Of a DNA stretch of 64,000 nucleotides, positions 11,985 through 22,372 are shown piece by piece. The DNA lies in NCBI GenBank assembly GCA_916613615.1, contig OU744720.1:73311338-73375337 (forward strand). The letters are read 5' to 3'. This DNA is from Steromphala cineraria (lineage: Eukaryota > Mollusca > Gastropoda > Trochida > Trochidae). Position 1 is the stretch's first letter, and the number at the start of each line of letters is the position of its first letter. The translations under genes were made by a program, and so were the position numbers. A model generated the notes under the pieces. That model searched no databases. It was not told the origin of the DNA and worked only from the letters and a program-made list of their open reading frames with translations.

Positions 11985-12125
11985 ACATGACGTCATGAGC
12001 GTGTTATTGCGTCAGAACATTGTTCGATGACGTCAGGTCATTATTATTATCAGTCACTAGTGACTGATAACACGTTTCATTGTTATTGTCACTAGTGACT
12101 GATAACACGGTTTATTTTCATTGAT
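11985..12125. repeat. Perfect palindrome and tandem copy, with TGACGTCA-like motifs
   Basis: Positions 12047-12070 form a perfect 24-bp palindrome centred on ACTAGT. About 39 bp on, GTCACTAGTGAC followed by TGATAACACG recurs, so the unit is duplicated. Just upstream lie ATGACGTCATGA and GATGACGTCAGG, which match CRE/ATF half and full sites. Similar TGACGTCA motifs follow the foldback at 17668-17826, suggesting a recurring composite element rather than a promoter. No gene start is nearby. Confidence 0.6.
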
Positions 12126-12235
12126 AGATCTCAGTATTTCACCTCCAATCATATACTAATTCTCGGTTATGCAACATTTAATCAGTCCAGTGCGCATTTG
12201 TTTGGCGCCGTTAGTGCAATAAGAAGTTAAAGACT

Positions 12236-13215
12236 GTACACCTGGTATATATAGCCTATAGTACAATACATGTGAGAGCATGTTGATAATTGGTTTTTCA
12301 CGACGAATATGGAATATAACTGTTGGTCTGCAAGTATGTCATTAAATAAAGCACTTGAATTTGATGTTCCTTATTCGTAGACACATTATTTATTCCATTT
12401 ACTTACAGATGCATTTATTTGTTAGAAACTATGTTTAAACAATCAATCTGACTAAACTCGACCGTGTTTCGAAGGAAACAAAGTAAAAATGTGTAGCGTT
12501 TTTTCTCTCCACAACGGTCTGAAAGCGCCCAAGCCTGGCACTTGTTCAACACCAGTTTAGCGCAGACAAAACCCAGTCACAAGCACAAGCACCAATCACA
12601 TCGTCCCTCTCAAATACCAACACGGGGGCGTTCATGTAAAACGGATTTCACAGGACTTACGTGCCCCTAGCTCTGATATCGAAAGCTTTTGTCGCTGTCC
12701 TTGCGATTTGCTGGATGAGCTTACGTTGAAACATGCGGGTAATATGGGTGCCTTCAGACTGAAGGAGAGGAAAGCCGGGCCGGGTGTGGTTCGAACCCCA
12801 CTATAGACAATATTTTAAATTTTTCTACTCGAAGCACAGTCGATTTTAATCAGACTGGTTAAACAATCATCCTTTCTCATTGTTTTACATATTACTTAAA
12901 ACTCGCTGAAATTAAAAATTCTTGAGCCTAGTTGGAATAATGTATGCTTAAAATTTGATAGAATTTCTTATTGACATCCTATAAAAAAATAACGGAGTTT
13001 TCTTTAATAAATAAACTAAGTTAATTCCATTAAATAAGCAATCCCATAGGACTGTATGAGATTTCTGTTACCGTCTGGTGATTTTGTGTTGATAGCCGAC
13101 GCCATTTATATATATAATTAAAACCAGACATTATCCCCAAACAGAGAAATGAGTCTACATTCCTATAATCAACTTTCTTAATCCGATGTAACGTTCCTGT
13201 GCTCGAGTGGCGATA
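12236..13215 (+). repeat. Dispersed repeat R1, copy 2, interrupted
   Basis: The proximal part (12236-12400) matches R1 copy 1 through GAGCATGTTGAT, ACGAATATGGAATAT and GTTGGTCTGCA. The distal part (about 12880-13215) matches through CGTCTGGTGATTTTGTGT and TAAAACCAGACATTATC. Between them lies a GC-richer block absent from copy 1, described separately. The copy therefore looks split by a later insertion. Confidence 0.55.
12450..12830 (+). repeat. GC-rich insertion in R1 with tRNA-like B box
   Basis: This block is clearly richer in GC than both flanks and interrupts an R1 repeat. Near its 3' end GTGTGGTTCGAACCCCAC resembles a tRNA T-arm and Pol III B box. A matching A box at the usual distance is not convincing. 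A tRNA-derived SINE or a processed fragment is possible. No TSD is apparent. Confidence 0.35.
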
Positions 13216-13319
13216 AAGCAAACTCGAAATGAAAAGAAAATGTAAACCAATAATGAACTAAAGATACCTGATATTAATTTTAATAGGCCGATGTGATGTG
13301 TTAAATATTGATATAGAAA

Positions 13320-13500
13320 GTTAATAAAAATCATGTTCCATACGAATATGGAATATTCCTGTTGGCTGCAAGTATGTGATGAGAGTAGGATCGTGTATTG
13401 TATATTCCTTTTTCATAATGCATTTTCCACTTACTTGAAATTTATTTTATTATACCATTATATCCTTTTTGATAAGTTCATGGTTCAATGCTTCAAGAGG
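13320..13500 (+). repeat. Dispersed repeat R1, partial copy 3
   Basis: ATACGAATATGGAATATTCC followed by TGTTGGCTGCAAGTATGTGATGA matches R1 copies 1 and 2. Only the proximal portion is present. An open frame starting at 13333 crosses it but has no protein-family motif. Confidence 0.5.
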
Positions 13501-13918
13501 TCACCGTTAACTGTCACATGCAGTATCTATTTGAGAACTAGTGAAAGATGTATTGGGAACATTAAAATTCGTGAGATAGTCATGACATATTCAACAAGCG
13601 AATTTTCATGCATAAGCTTTACATACAACGGTCAGCCCCAGGGTTAAAAAATCTCTGCAGGAGGCAAATCTTGTCATTTTAACGGTACACATAGGGGGAT
13701 ATTGAGGCAAAGGTAGGGCAAAGTGTCATGTAAACGTTGAGGGTGGCAAACTAGTGTTGTTTCTTATTCCGAAGCAGATATAATATAATAAACTATTTCA
13801 CCCTAGAGCTAAGAACTTATAGAATAGTCTGTATGATTGCAAGTTCTTCATACTCATTTATTAAATTTTATATTTTCAATTTTTCACTGATTATTGAACG
13901 GTATTGCTAAATGTAATA

Positions 13919-14124
13919 CTTTGATCATGTCAAAAGTCTCATTACACAAGCCAATCATCCATAGTAGGAGAACAATTAATGAAGATTCACATAACGTCCA
14001 TTGGCAGCCATTTTTGTGTGAACATCATTAATTAATTTTGTGTCTTTCAATTGGAACCATTTACGTTCATTTTCCTGCCAACACCTTTTAGTCTCCCTAA
14101 AAACGTGCTACTGTCCATTCAAGA
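13919..14124 (-). mobile_element. MITE family A, truncated copy ending at duplication border
   Basis: Read on the minus strand it begins GGACAGTAGCACG, then has ATGTTCACACAAAAATGGC, AATGGACGTTATGTGAATC and GATTGGCTTGTGTAATGAG, in the same order as the copy at 5618-5954. One terminus is missing. Its retained terminus lies directly against position 14125, the start of the large tandem duplication. Confidence 0.7.
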
Positions 14125-14522
14125 AGTGTAATTCACAATGAATCATCAATTTATAATCAAATGATAGCACAATCGTGTGGCAGCAATATTTAGTTTGATT
14201 TAAGTAAGATTCTAACTCAAAAGAGAACGCTGATTCCTCAGAGAAGGAAACAAGTTGATATATATTTTATTAGACAAAGATAAATAAGTTTAAGATTATA
14301 AAGTAAATTTTAGTCATGCTTTGAACTCTGATTGAGATATACATTCTTGATCACATCAAACATCCACTTTATAGCCATTGAATTCTTAATTGATTAAAAG
14401 AAAACATCCAAATGCACACAAAACAAATTGATGATTTAGATCAAAAGTTAAAATTTGATAAAGACGAACAATAAAACAACAGACAAACCCTGCGAACTTC
14501 GATTACTCCAACTCATTGTAAG

Positions 14523-15199
14523 GGGATGCGGTGAACTCGTAGACAAAACCGGCTCGTAGACACGAAATCCGGTGAACTCGTAGACAAATTGAGAAGTGAT
14601 CTCGTAGACAGGTTTTCAAATAGGATTTGTTCTAATAGTAACCAACTTATATTTATCAAATTCACGCTATTGAACACTCATAGTTTGGGTTAAACAAATA
14701 AAGAGAATAAAATCTAAATTTGTTGTGTTTTGAACTATTAAATGAATCCAATATCCATGTGTTATTTTTAATTCTTGGAGTTCTTGTTTGATCTTTAAAT
14801 AAAATAAATTGAGTTGTGGGACAGTTACCAAGAGGAGAGAATCACAGCCAGTCAGCTTCTGCGGGAGATTTCGAGGATCAACGGCCCTCTTGTGTAGATT
14901 ATTACAAAAGTGTGAAAAAATTATAGGATGTGATTACATTATATGAAATACGGTAATAACAATGAGTAGTTCGTTAGTTTCGTATCTATTCTATATAAAG
15001 CTAGTCATATTCTCGTGATCAATATTCACGCAACATAATATGAAATATTATAAACGTCAAGGATAATTAAAAATAATACTCAATATTGACTTAGAAATAC
15101 AAATTAATTACTGTCTACGAGATCACTGTCTACGAGATTGTTTTGTCTGCGAAATTCCCGTGTCTACGAGCCGGTTTTGTCTACGACTTCACTGCAAGC
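14523..15199. mobile_element. 677-bp TIR element with arrays of CTCGTAGACA motifs
   Basis: It is flanked by CATTGTAAG at 14514-14522 and 15200-15208. Copy 2 of the duplication has the uninterrupted site at 20667-20675 with a single CATTGTAAG, so the element's limits and its 8-9-bp TSD are directly visible. The ends are inverted: GCGGTGAACTCGTAGACAAA at the left and GCAGTGAAGTCGTAGACAAA at the right, then ACCGGCTCGTAGACACG on both. The motif TCGTAGACA or a one-base variant occurs about four times in the left and five in the right subterminal regions, like transposase-binding arrays. No transposase frame; Mutator, hAT, P or Merlin types are possible. Confidence 0.9.
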
Positions 15200-15334
15200 C
15201 ATTGTAAGTAGGTAGCAAACCAATTTCCATCACAAGGTTCATTGTCAAGCTTCAGACCACAAAGGGGTATCTTTTTAGAAGAAGATAAGAGTATACACAT
15301 TTTCAATTATACATCAGTAACATTTATCACTTTC

Positions 15335-15403
15335 CATGGCAAACTGTGCAGAGCTTTCTTCTCGAAGAGCTTCCATCTTCAACACATCAATCTTGGTCGA
15401 CAT
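15335..15403 (-). pseudogene. Possible first exon, copy with altered splice donor
   Basis: The minus strand carries the same 23-codon frame as 20802-20870 (starting MSTKIDVLKM), identical in sequence. The base pattern after its last codon is GAAAGT (plus-strand 15329-15334) instead of the GTAAGT of copy 2. If this is an exon, copy 1 has lost its GT donor by one substitution. I cannot tell whether either copy is transcribed, and the coding call is weak. Confidence 0.25.
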
Positions 15404-16150
15404 TCATTCTGAACATGCACTCTGTGATCGCCTCTTCCTGCTGTTTGCAATAACGTAGGATGTGGCTTAGGTCATATCTGTTTCTTTATGGTTTCAATAG
15501 CAATAGATAAATAGGATATAGCTGGGGTAAGTCTGGGATGTTGATATCAGGCTTATTCCGTTTATGTTTAGCAAGTTCTGAGTGTAACACTGATCCTCGC
15601 CTCAGCTATCTGTGGCCATGCCTTACCATTATCTGCCTGGTCAGTCCAGAATTAGGAAACACATTTGGGTTATTCACTCGACCTGGTCTCTTTAGGCAGG
15701 CAACACAAATCCATAACTATCTAGCGCAAAAGACCTTCATCATAATACAAAAATGAAAAATGAAGGAATGGTCATTGGGCAAAAATTTTTCACCTCCCTA
15801 ACTCATAGACTTCCAAGAACTTGACAACAGAAGGGAATATATGTGTGTAGATTGAACTACAAACTTCATGAAGATGACAACTGCGTCTGAACTGACAGTG
15901 GACCAGTGCATTAATGATTGAATGATTAATGTAGATTGGCAATGTTGTAATATTCTCATGTTGTTCCTTTCCATCATGAACTATTTACCCGCTATCGAGC
16001 ATCATCAAAAGCTTTGACTTTTTGGTAATTAAAAATAACCAGCTGTCCATGTGTTGTACATGTCAAAAGAATAAAGAAGTCATACAGTAAACATTCCAAA
16101 GATCGCTTCTTTAAGCGGCATTTTAGAAGTTTGAATGACAATAATGAAGA

Positions 16151-16294
16151 GGAATATATGGATAACAAATTCTTTATTCATGGTAAGCGACGTTTCGACA
16201 CAGTTTCTTGTGTCGTTCTCTGCTTGAGAACGACACAATAATCTGTGTCGAAACGTCGCATAATATGAATGAAGAAGTTGTCATCCATATATTC
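16151..16294. repeat. Near-perfect 144-bp palindrome of two head-to-head terminal motifs
   Basis: The arms read GCGACGTTTCGACACAG then TTGTGTCGTTCTC, a 5-base loop (TGCTT), then the reverse complements. The symmetry continues outward through TTCTTTATTCAT and CATATATTCC-like sequence. Each half resembles the minus strand of 32041-32125 (GAAACGT followed by AATAAAGAAGTTG and CATCCATAT), so this looks like two inverted copies of one element terminus. Penelope-like elements commonly leave such inverted partial copies. A minus-strand 103-codon frame over it is a by-product. Confidence 0.7.
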
Positions 16295-16590
16295 GGTACT
16301 TGTAAAGATCGGTTCAACTTATAGATGTTATTATTGCAAAACAAAACATTTATGCTAAAATCTGAAACCGTGATGTAAAAATTATGAAGTAAGGTTGTGT
16401 GATTGTCCTGCTCAGTATTTAATATTGTGTTCAGTATTGTGTCAGAAATAACACAATATGTATAATTTTTCACGTTACATTTCAAAATACAATATAACCA
16501 TGGACTTCTTTAGCAATAATCCATCTGTGTAAAAAACCTTAAAAAGTTTAGGCTTTCGAGAAGACAAGTGTTCAAATCTCATAGCTTTAA

Positions 16591-16784
16591 AGGGACAGTC
16601 CTATCGGGTATTTATTGTGGAAACGAAATTCAAGGGGACATTTCAGTTTATAATGATTATAACGTATCAGATTAAAAAGTGTCACTGGGGTTTCATCTGT
16701 GTTGATTTATAAGTTACATCTTGATAAAGAAATGCACTGAATTGAATTTCATTTCCGCAAAAATACACCGATAGAGCTGTCCCT
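16591..16784. mobile_element. MITE family B with TTTAA flanks
   Basis: The inverted ends are AGGGACAGTCCTATCGGG and the complement of AGGGACAGCTCTATCGG, with similarity continuing inward to GAAATTCAA for about 45 bp. TTTAA flanks both sides (16586-16590 and 16785-16789), consistent with a TTAA-type target. The 194-bp element has no coding capacity. A second copy at 21860-22052 exists because of the segmental duplication, and an independent copy lies at 59545-59757. Confidence 0.85.
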
Positions 16785-16849
16785 TTTAAGGGCAATCAAA
16801 TGACACTGGAGTTATCATTTGTAAAAATCTTTAAACGTCTTATTGCGTT

Positions 16850-17110
16850 GCTTAGCATCATGACCATGTATATGACGCAACACATTCTATAAATCAAAGG
16901 ATGCTGCCTCAGGGTAAGCAAAGCATTGCTCTGAAGATATGAATCTTAGAATCTGACAATGACGATTCAAGTGGGTGTGAGACTATAACTTCGTCATCAT
17001 CTTGATAAAATGTTTGCTTAAGCTTTAACTGTAGACAGTTTGTCTATATTTTTATTTGTATACAATGTGTTATGGAGATGTGGTCAAAGGGAAAACTCAA
17101 CTCAATAAAT
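16850..17110 (+). repeat. Dispersed repeat R2 (in duplication copy 1)
   Basis: Landmarks are ATAAATCAAAGGATGCTGCC, then CAAGTGGGTGTGAGACT, then TTTAACTGTAGACAGTTTGTCTATATTT. The same order is found at 22118, 34790, 49880, 50900, 59805 and 61545. The function and class are unknown; there is no TIR or frame. Confidence 0.5.
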
Positions 17111-17667
17111 CATAATAAAATACGATTTAAAAGTTAATTGGTTTCCACTCTGAAAGAGAGTTGTTCCAAAGTAGGAACGAGTAATGGTTTTCCAAACTGT
17201 ACCGGTAGCTAGTTAGCTTGACATCTATTGAACTACGACTTGCATCATATACAAAACATTCGAATTAAATAATTGAAAGTAATCGATGTTTGAAAATATT
17301 TAAAAAGTGGAAAATTATATACCCTCAACAGACTAAAGGGCATGTTGATATCAGTAACTTTATTATATTTGTTCTTGAATATTGATTTATTTTCGATTAC
17401 TTTTGCTTAACATGAAAATCTATGTATTTTACAGACAATTAGTGTTATCAAATCGTACATGGGCCTGTGCTAAAGGGCTTAACGGCAGGATAGTAAATCA
17501 TACTAAAGCATAACAGAATTATATGCTGTTGTTTAAACAAGGTTATAATCAATAGATATTAAACTTTTTGAGATACTGGAATCAGGTTTTAACACTTTGA
17601 CTTAATCAAATCAACTAGCGACTAGTTTGTACTATTATCATGTTGGTTTAATTCCCTACTACTCTTG

Positions 17668-17826
17668 GTGTGATATATAGAGAATCTCACCCAAGTGTCT
17701 TCTGATATCAAATATATCAACACAAGTTGATAAAAGTAACAAATAGCCGAGGATATTTTACTTTTATAAACGAGTGTTGATATATTTGATATCAGAAGAC
17801 ACGAGGGTGAGATTCTATTTATCATC
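17668..17826. mobile_element. Foldback element (duplication copy 1)
   Basis: Arms of about 54 bp contain GTGTCTTCTGATATCAAATA and its complement, ending in ATCAACAC/GTGTTGAT. They flank about 50 bp of unique sequence. The arms differ by a few bases. There is no coding capacity. It resembles a foldback MITE and is followed by a TGACGTCA-rich short tandem array. Confidence 0.75.
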
Positions 17827-17902
17827 CAAAATCATTTTTCATCACAAACGCATGAAAAATAAACATCTTTGAACACTGCATAGCCCTAAAACTGGCAAGC
17901 CA

Positions 17903-18025
17903 GTGATGTCATAACATTGTGACGTCACTGTGTTATGACGTCATAGCATTGTGACATCATCATGTTTATGACGTCATTGCATTGTGACATAACTGATGAT
18001 GTAAAATGTTTGTGATGTCATGTAT
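17903..18025. repeat. Short tandem array rich in TGACGTCA/TGACATCA
   Basis: About three units of roughly 33 bp, each combining TTGTGACGTCA or TTGTGACATCA with TATGACGTCAT and a GCAT spacer, run through this interval. TGACGTCA is the palindromic CRE/ATF site. The dense, regularly spaced sites could bind bZIP proteins, but no promoter or gene lies close by, so regulation is conjecture. The matching array in copy 2 lies at 23172-23294. Confidence 0.6.
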
Positions 18026-19321
18026 TTTCTGATTACAGGGCATTGTTCAAAATCTACTGTCAAAGCGATATCTCCTGTGGAACACAGTTTTGGATGAAAA
18101 ATGAGTCTGTGTACTCACTCACATCTGTACTGTATGCAGGTTACCAATTTTTTTATTAAAAGCATCCTCTGAATAAACATCTGTTCTTTGAAAAACCACT
18201 GTGAAGCTTATTATATGAGATAAATTTTATCTATTAATGAAAATAAAATGAACGAACATTGAATTGTCAATTCTTATGTTTAATATGTAGTGCACTTAAA
18301 ACAGCAAATAAAATGACATTGTACAAACAAACCCTTTCTTTTGTCACATTTCTACATTGACAGGTTGGTGTTCATGAATTTTGTGTCACGTTATATATTC
18401 CTGTTTCACAATATAACGTACGTTGCTTAACGATTAATCAAATAACTTCTCAATGACGTAACAGGGTGGTTACTTCATATCAGAAAGCTATTTCTTAAAT
18501 GAACAAAATCAATAACATATACATGTATTTCTGGACTCATTTATATTTATTGCTTTTAATTAATACGTTTGACAACATAAGTCAAAATATTGATATATTC
18601 ATGTTTATAAAATGTACAGAATTGAAACCAAAACGATTACAATAAGAGTTATCAATTTATTATCAAAGACAACTTCATATAACTTCTGTTAAGACGAAAC
18701 ATAACAAATGGGAGCTTACATAGTCAAACAATTTGAATGAATGATTGTCAAGTCAGTCTAAGAAGACGGGATACAATATTACAGATTCTGCAAGTTAATG
18801 ACTACTGATAATTTGATCATTTGTCTTAGCTATAGGACAATACTGAACATCAGCTTTTATGAAATCGACAATCTTTTAACCGTAATTCATGACAATAGTT
18901 TGGATACGAAATCATAACAATTCCAATAAATTCAACGGTCTTGAAGTCTTTTAAAATTATTTCTTGTTGAGCAGATTAGTCGTAAGATGCCTCTTGAAAT
19001 GCGTGGGAGTATGATTTGTTTTCAGATCTGTTGGGATGTTAGATTAAATTTCAACTGAAAAACCTACAATATAATCTATCGGTAATCTCGAGAGTTTTGA
19101 AATACTTACTTTTTCGGACCAATACGAATTGAGTACAAGTTCCATCTCACAAATCAAATCATATCAAATTATGAACTGACGTCAAACGAAACCATCATCA
19201 TATAACATTGCAGTTGAAACCTAAACTTTTATGTTTAAATCACGTGGCCTTGACATGTAACTCAAGTGACGAAATTGTTTAATAACTGCCTATTATGAAT
19301 TTTGATCACAATTTAAAAAGA

Positions 19322-19344
19322 CCCCCCCCCCCCCCCCCCCCCCC
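19322..19344 (+). repeat. Poly-C tract
   Basis: A run of 23 C followed by nine A. The equivalent in copy 2 (24629-24659) is two C runs separated by TCAA. Tracts of this kind are prone to slippage and sequencing error. Confidence 0.9.
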
Positions 19345-20801
19345 AAAAAAAAACATGTTAAAAAGGCAAACATATCCCTGTTAAAATTGGCAAATTTCCA
19401 TGTACAGTACAGAGACAGTGTACAGAGATTGTACAGTACTGTATTGAATTGTGACATCCAAGAAACACCACAAATAACAGTTGTCTCTTGTCTGTGTGAA
19501 GTCCGATATATGTTAGACCATCACTAGCGTTGTCTCTAAGTGACGTCATGGAGACATCACGTCAAGGCCAAAACGTCGATATTAACATGCAATCAAAGGA
19601 ACTAAATACGGGCGTACAGATCTCAAGACTTGTCACGGATTGAACGACTTTAAGACGTTTAAAAATGGTGTGTTCGACTGGATCAATACCTTTTCATTAT
19701 TGGACACGCTGAGTTCTAGATTTGATGAAAGACCGAAACTGATAAAAGTTGACGTTATCTGACGCATGAATTTCTTCGTTATACATGGCGGTTTCGCATA
19801 ATATAAAAGAATTCTTGGTATTATAGTTGAAGAGCTAATAACAAGCTTAATGGTGAATTAATCTATTGCAGTTCTAGCCTTTCCTCAAGCAATAGCTACA
19901 GACAAATTAATTTCGTATGATTGTAACAAAAAGTTTAAGAACTCGTAAAAAGAAAATGAATGAGAAACCTTTAAAGATTTTATTTACGAACATATTAAAT
20001 GTTTTTACTACAGCTATGTACGATGATTTTGTTGACTTACCTGCGTATACCAATGTACTCTCGACAATAGAAAAAATGCTTCAGGGTGATTATTTTTTGT
20101 ATTACCTGACTAATTTAATTATATAATTCTTAGAGATGTTGAAATAACGCAGTTTTCCAAACAAGACGATGGCATTACTAAAATGTCTTTTATAATGCCA
20201 TTTCGCTATTAAGTACTATATTGCAAATATCATGTTATTTTGGATTTTGTTAAGGCAATCGTAGCATTTCTAAACTGAGTGTAATTCACAATGAATCATC
20301 AATTTATAATCAAATGATAGCACAATCGTGTGGCAGCAATATTTAGTTTGATTTAAGTAAGATTCTAACTCAAAAGAGAACGCTGATTCCTCAGAGAAGG
20401 AAACAAGTTGATATATATTTTATTAGACAAAGATAAATAAGTTTAAGATTATAAAGTAAATTTTAGTCATGCTTTGAACTCTGATTGAGATATACATTCT
20501 TGATCACATCAAACATCCACTTTATAGCCATTGAATTCTTAATTGATTAAAAGAAAACATCCAAATGCACACAAAACAAATTGATGATTTAGATCAAAAG
20601 TTAAAATTTGATAAAGACGAACAATAAAACAACAGACAAACCCTGCGAACTTCGATTACTCCAACTCATTGTAAGTAGGTAGCAAACCAATTTCCATCAC
20701 AAGGTTCATTGTCAAGCTTCAGACCACAAAGGGGTATCTTTTTAGAAGAAGATAAGAGTATACACATTTTCAATTATACATCAGTAACATTTATCACTTA
20801 C

Positions 20802-20870
20802 CATGGCAAACTGTGCAGAGCTTTCTTCTCGAAGAGCTTCCATCTTCAACACATCAATCTTGGTCGACAT
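20802..20870 (-). CDS. Possible first coding exon with intact splice donor, function unknown
   Basis: On the minus strand an ATG at 20870-20868 opens 23 codons beginning MSTKIDVLKM, rich in charged and helix-forming residues. It ends exactly at a consensus donor, ATG|GTAAGT (donor bases at plus 20796-20801), in phase 0. Local composition is less AT-rich than the surroundings. I see no certain downstream exon. A weak acceptor (TCTTCTTCTAAAAAG) about 64 bases on leads into a 23-codon frame that stops near 20671. The N-terminal pattern is vaguely coiled-coil-like but I assign no family. A chance frame beside a chance donor is quite possible. Confidence 0.3.
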
Positions 20871-21419
20871 TCATTCTGAACATGCACTCTGTGATCGCCT
20901 CTTCCTGCTGTTTGCAATAACGTAGGATGTGGCTTAGGTCATATCTGTTTCTTTATGGTTTCAATAGCAATAGATAAATAGGATATAGCTGGGGTAAGTC
21001 TGGGATGTTGATATCAGGCTTATTCCGTTTATGTTTAGCAAGTTCTGAGTGTAACACTGATCCTCGCCTCAGCTATCTGTGGCCATGCCTTACCATTATC
21101 TGCCTGGTCAGTCCAGAATTAGGAAACACATTTGGGTTATTCACTCGACCTGGTCTCTTTAGGCAGGCAACACAAATCCATAACTATCTAGCGCAAAAGA
21201 CCTTCATCATAATACAAAAATGAAAAATGAAGGAATGGTCATTGGGCAAAAATTTGTCACCTCCCTAACTCATAGACTTCCAAGAACTTTTTGGTAATTA
21301 AAAATAACCAGCTGTCCATGTGTTGTACATGTCAAAAGAATAAAGAAGTCATACAGTAAACATTCCAAAGATCGCTTCTTTAAGCGGCATTTTAGAAGTT
21401 TGAATGACAATAATGAAGA

Positions 21420-21563
21420 GGAATATATGGATTACAAATTCTTTATTCATGGTAAGCGACGTTTCGACACAGTTTCTTGTGTCGTTCTCTGCTTGAGAAC
21501 GACACAATAATCTGTGTCGAAACGTCGCATAATATGAATGAAGAAGTTGTCATCCATATATTC
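21420..21563. repeat. Near-perfect palindrome (duplicate of 16151-16294)
   Basis: Same structure as the copy at 16151, with a substitution in the left arm (GATTACAAAT instead of GATAACAAAT). It is present because of the tandem duplication. Confidence 0.7.
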
Positions 21564-21859
21564 GGTACTTGTAAAGATCGGTTCAACTTATAGATGTTAT
21601 TATTGCAAAACAAAACATTTATGCTAAAATCTGAAACCGTGATGTAAAAATTATGAAGTAAGGTTGTGTGATTGTCCTGCTCAGTATTTAATATTGTGTT
21701 CAGTATTGTGTCAGAAATAACACAATATGTATAATTTTTCACGTTACATTTCAAAATACAATATAACCATGGACTTCTTTAGCAATAATCCATCTGTGTA
21801 AAAAACCTTAAAAAGTTTAGGCTTTCGAGAAGACAAGTGTTCAAATCTCATAGCTTTAA

Positions 21860-22052
21860 AGGGACAGTCCTATCGGGTATTTATTGTGGAACGAAATTCA
21901 AGGAGACATTTCAGTTTATAATGATTATAACGTATCAGATTAAAAAGTGTCACTGGGGTTTCATCTGTGTTGATTTATAAGTTACATCTTGATAAAGAAA
22001 TGCACTGAATTGAATTTCATTTCCGCAAAAATACACCGATAGAGCTGTCCCT
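21860..22052. mobile_element. MITE family B (duplicate of 16591-16784)
   Basis: Carries the same TIRs and TTTAA flanks as copy 1, with a 1-base deletion near the left end (TGTGGAACG versus TGTGGAAACG) and a few substitutions. Both sites are filled, so insertion preceded the duplication. Confidence 0.85.
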
Positions 22053-22117
22053 TTTAAGGGCAATCAAATGAAACTGGAGTTATCATTTGTAAAAATCTTT
22101 TAACGTCTTATTGCGTT

Positions 22118-22372
22118 GCTTAGCATCATGACCATGTATATGACGCAACACATTCTATAAATCAAAGGATGCTGCCTCAGGGTAAGCAAAGCATTGCTCT
22201 GAAGATACGAATCTTAGAATCTGAGAATGACGATTCAAGTGGGTGTGAGACTATAACTTCGTCATCATCTTGATAAAATGTTTGCTTAAGCTTTAACTGT
22301 AGACAGTTTGTCTATATTTTTATTTGTATACAATGTGTTATGGAGATGTGGTCAAAGGGAAAACTCAACTCA
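22118..22372 (+). repeat. Dispersed repeat R2 (in duplication copy 2)
   Basis: Same landmarks as 16850-17110 with isolated substitutions. Present through the duplication. Confidence 0.5.

Larger units (their letters stand above)
14125..20277 (+). repeat. Segmental tandem duplication, copy 1
   Basis: From AGTGTAATTCACAATG at 14125 to TTTCTAAACTGA near 20277, this segment repeats head-to-tail as 20278-25592. The copies are nearly identical over kilobases, so the event is recent relative to the dispersed repeats. Copy 1 is longer, mainly because of a 677-bp TIR element (14523-15199, plus its TSD) and a 198-bp segment (15823-16020) that copy 2 lacks. It lacks the 38-bp block near copy 2 position 23350. 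The junction shares only two or three bases. Confidence 0.95.

Noticed and set aside
15538..15756. 72-codon plus-strand frame, identical at 21005-21223
   Set aside because: Preserved through the recent duplication, no family motif, no Kozak or splice support, and the composition is that of the surrounding DNA.
16174..16485. 103-codon minus-strand frame, identical at 21443-21754
   Set aside because: It starts in the palindromic repeat and is identical only because of the recent tandem duplication; identity is not evidence of coding here.
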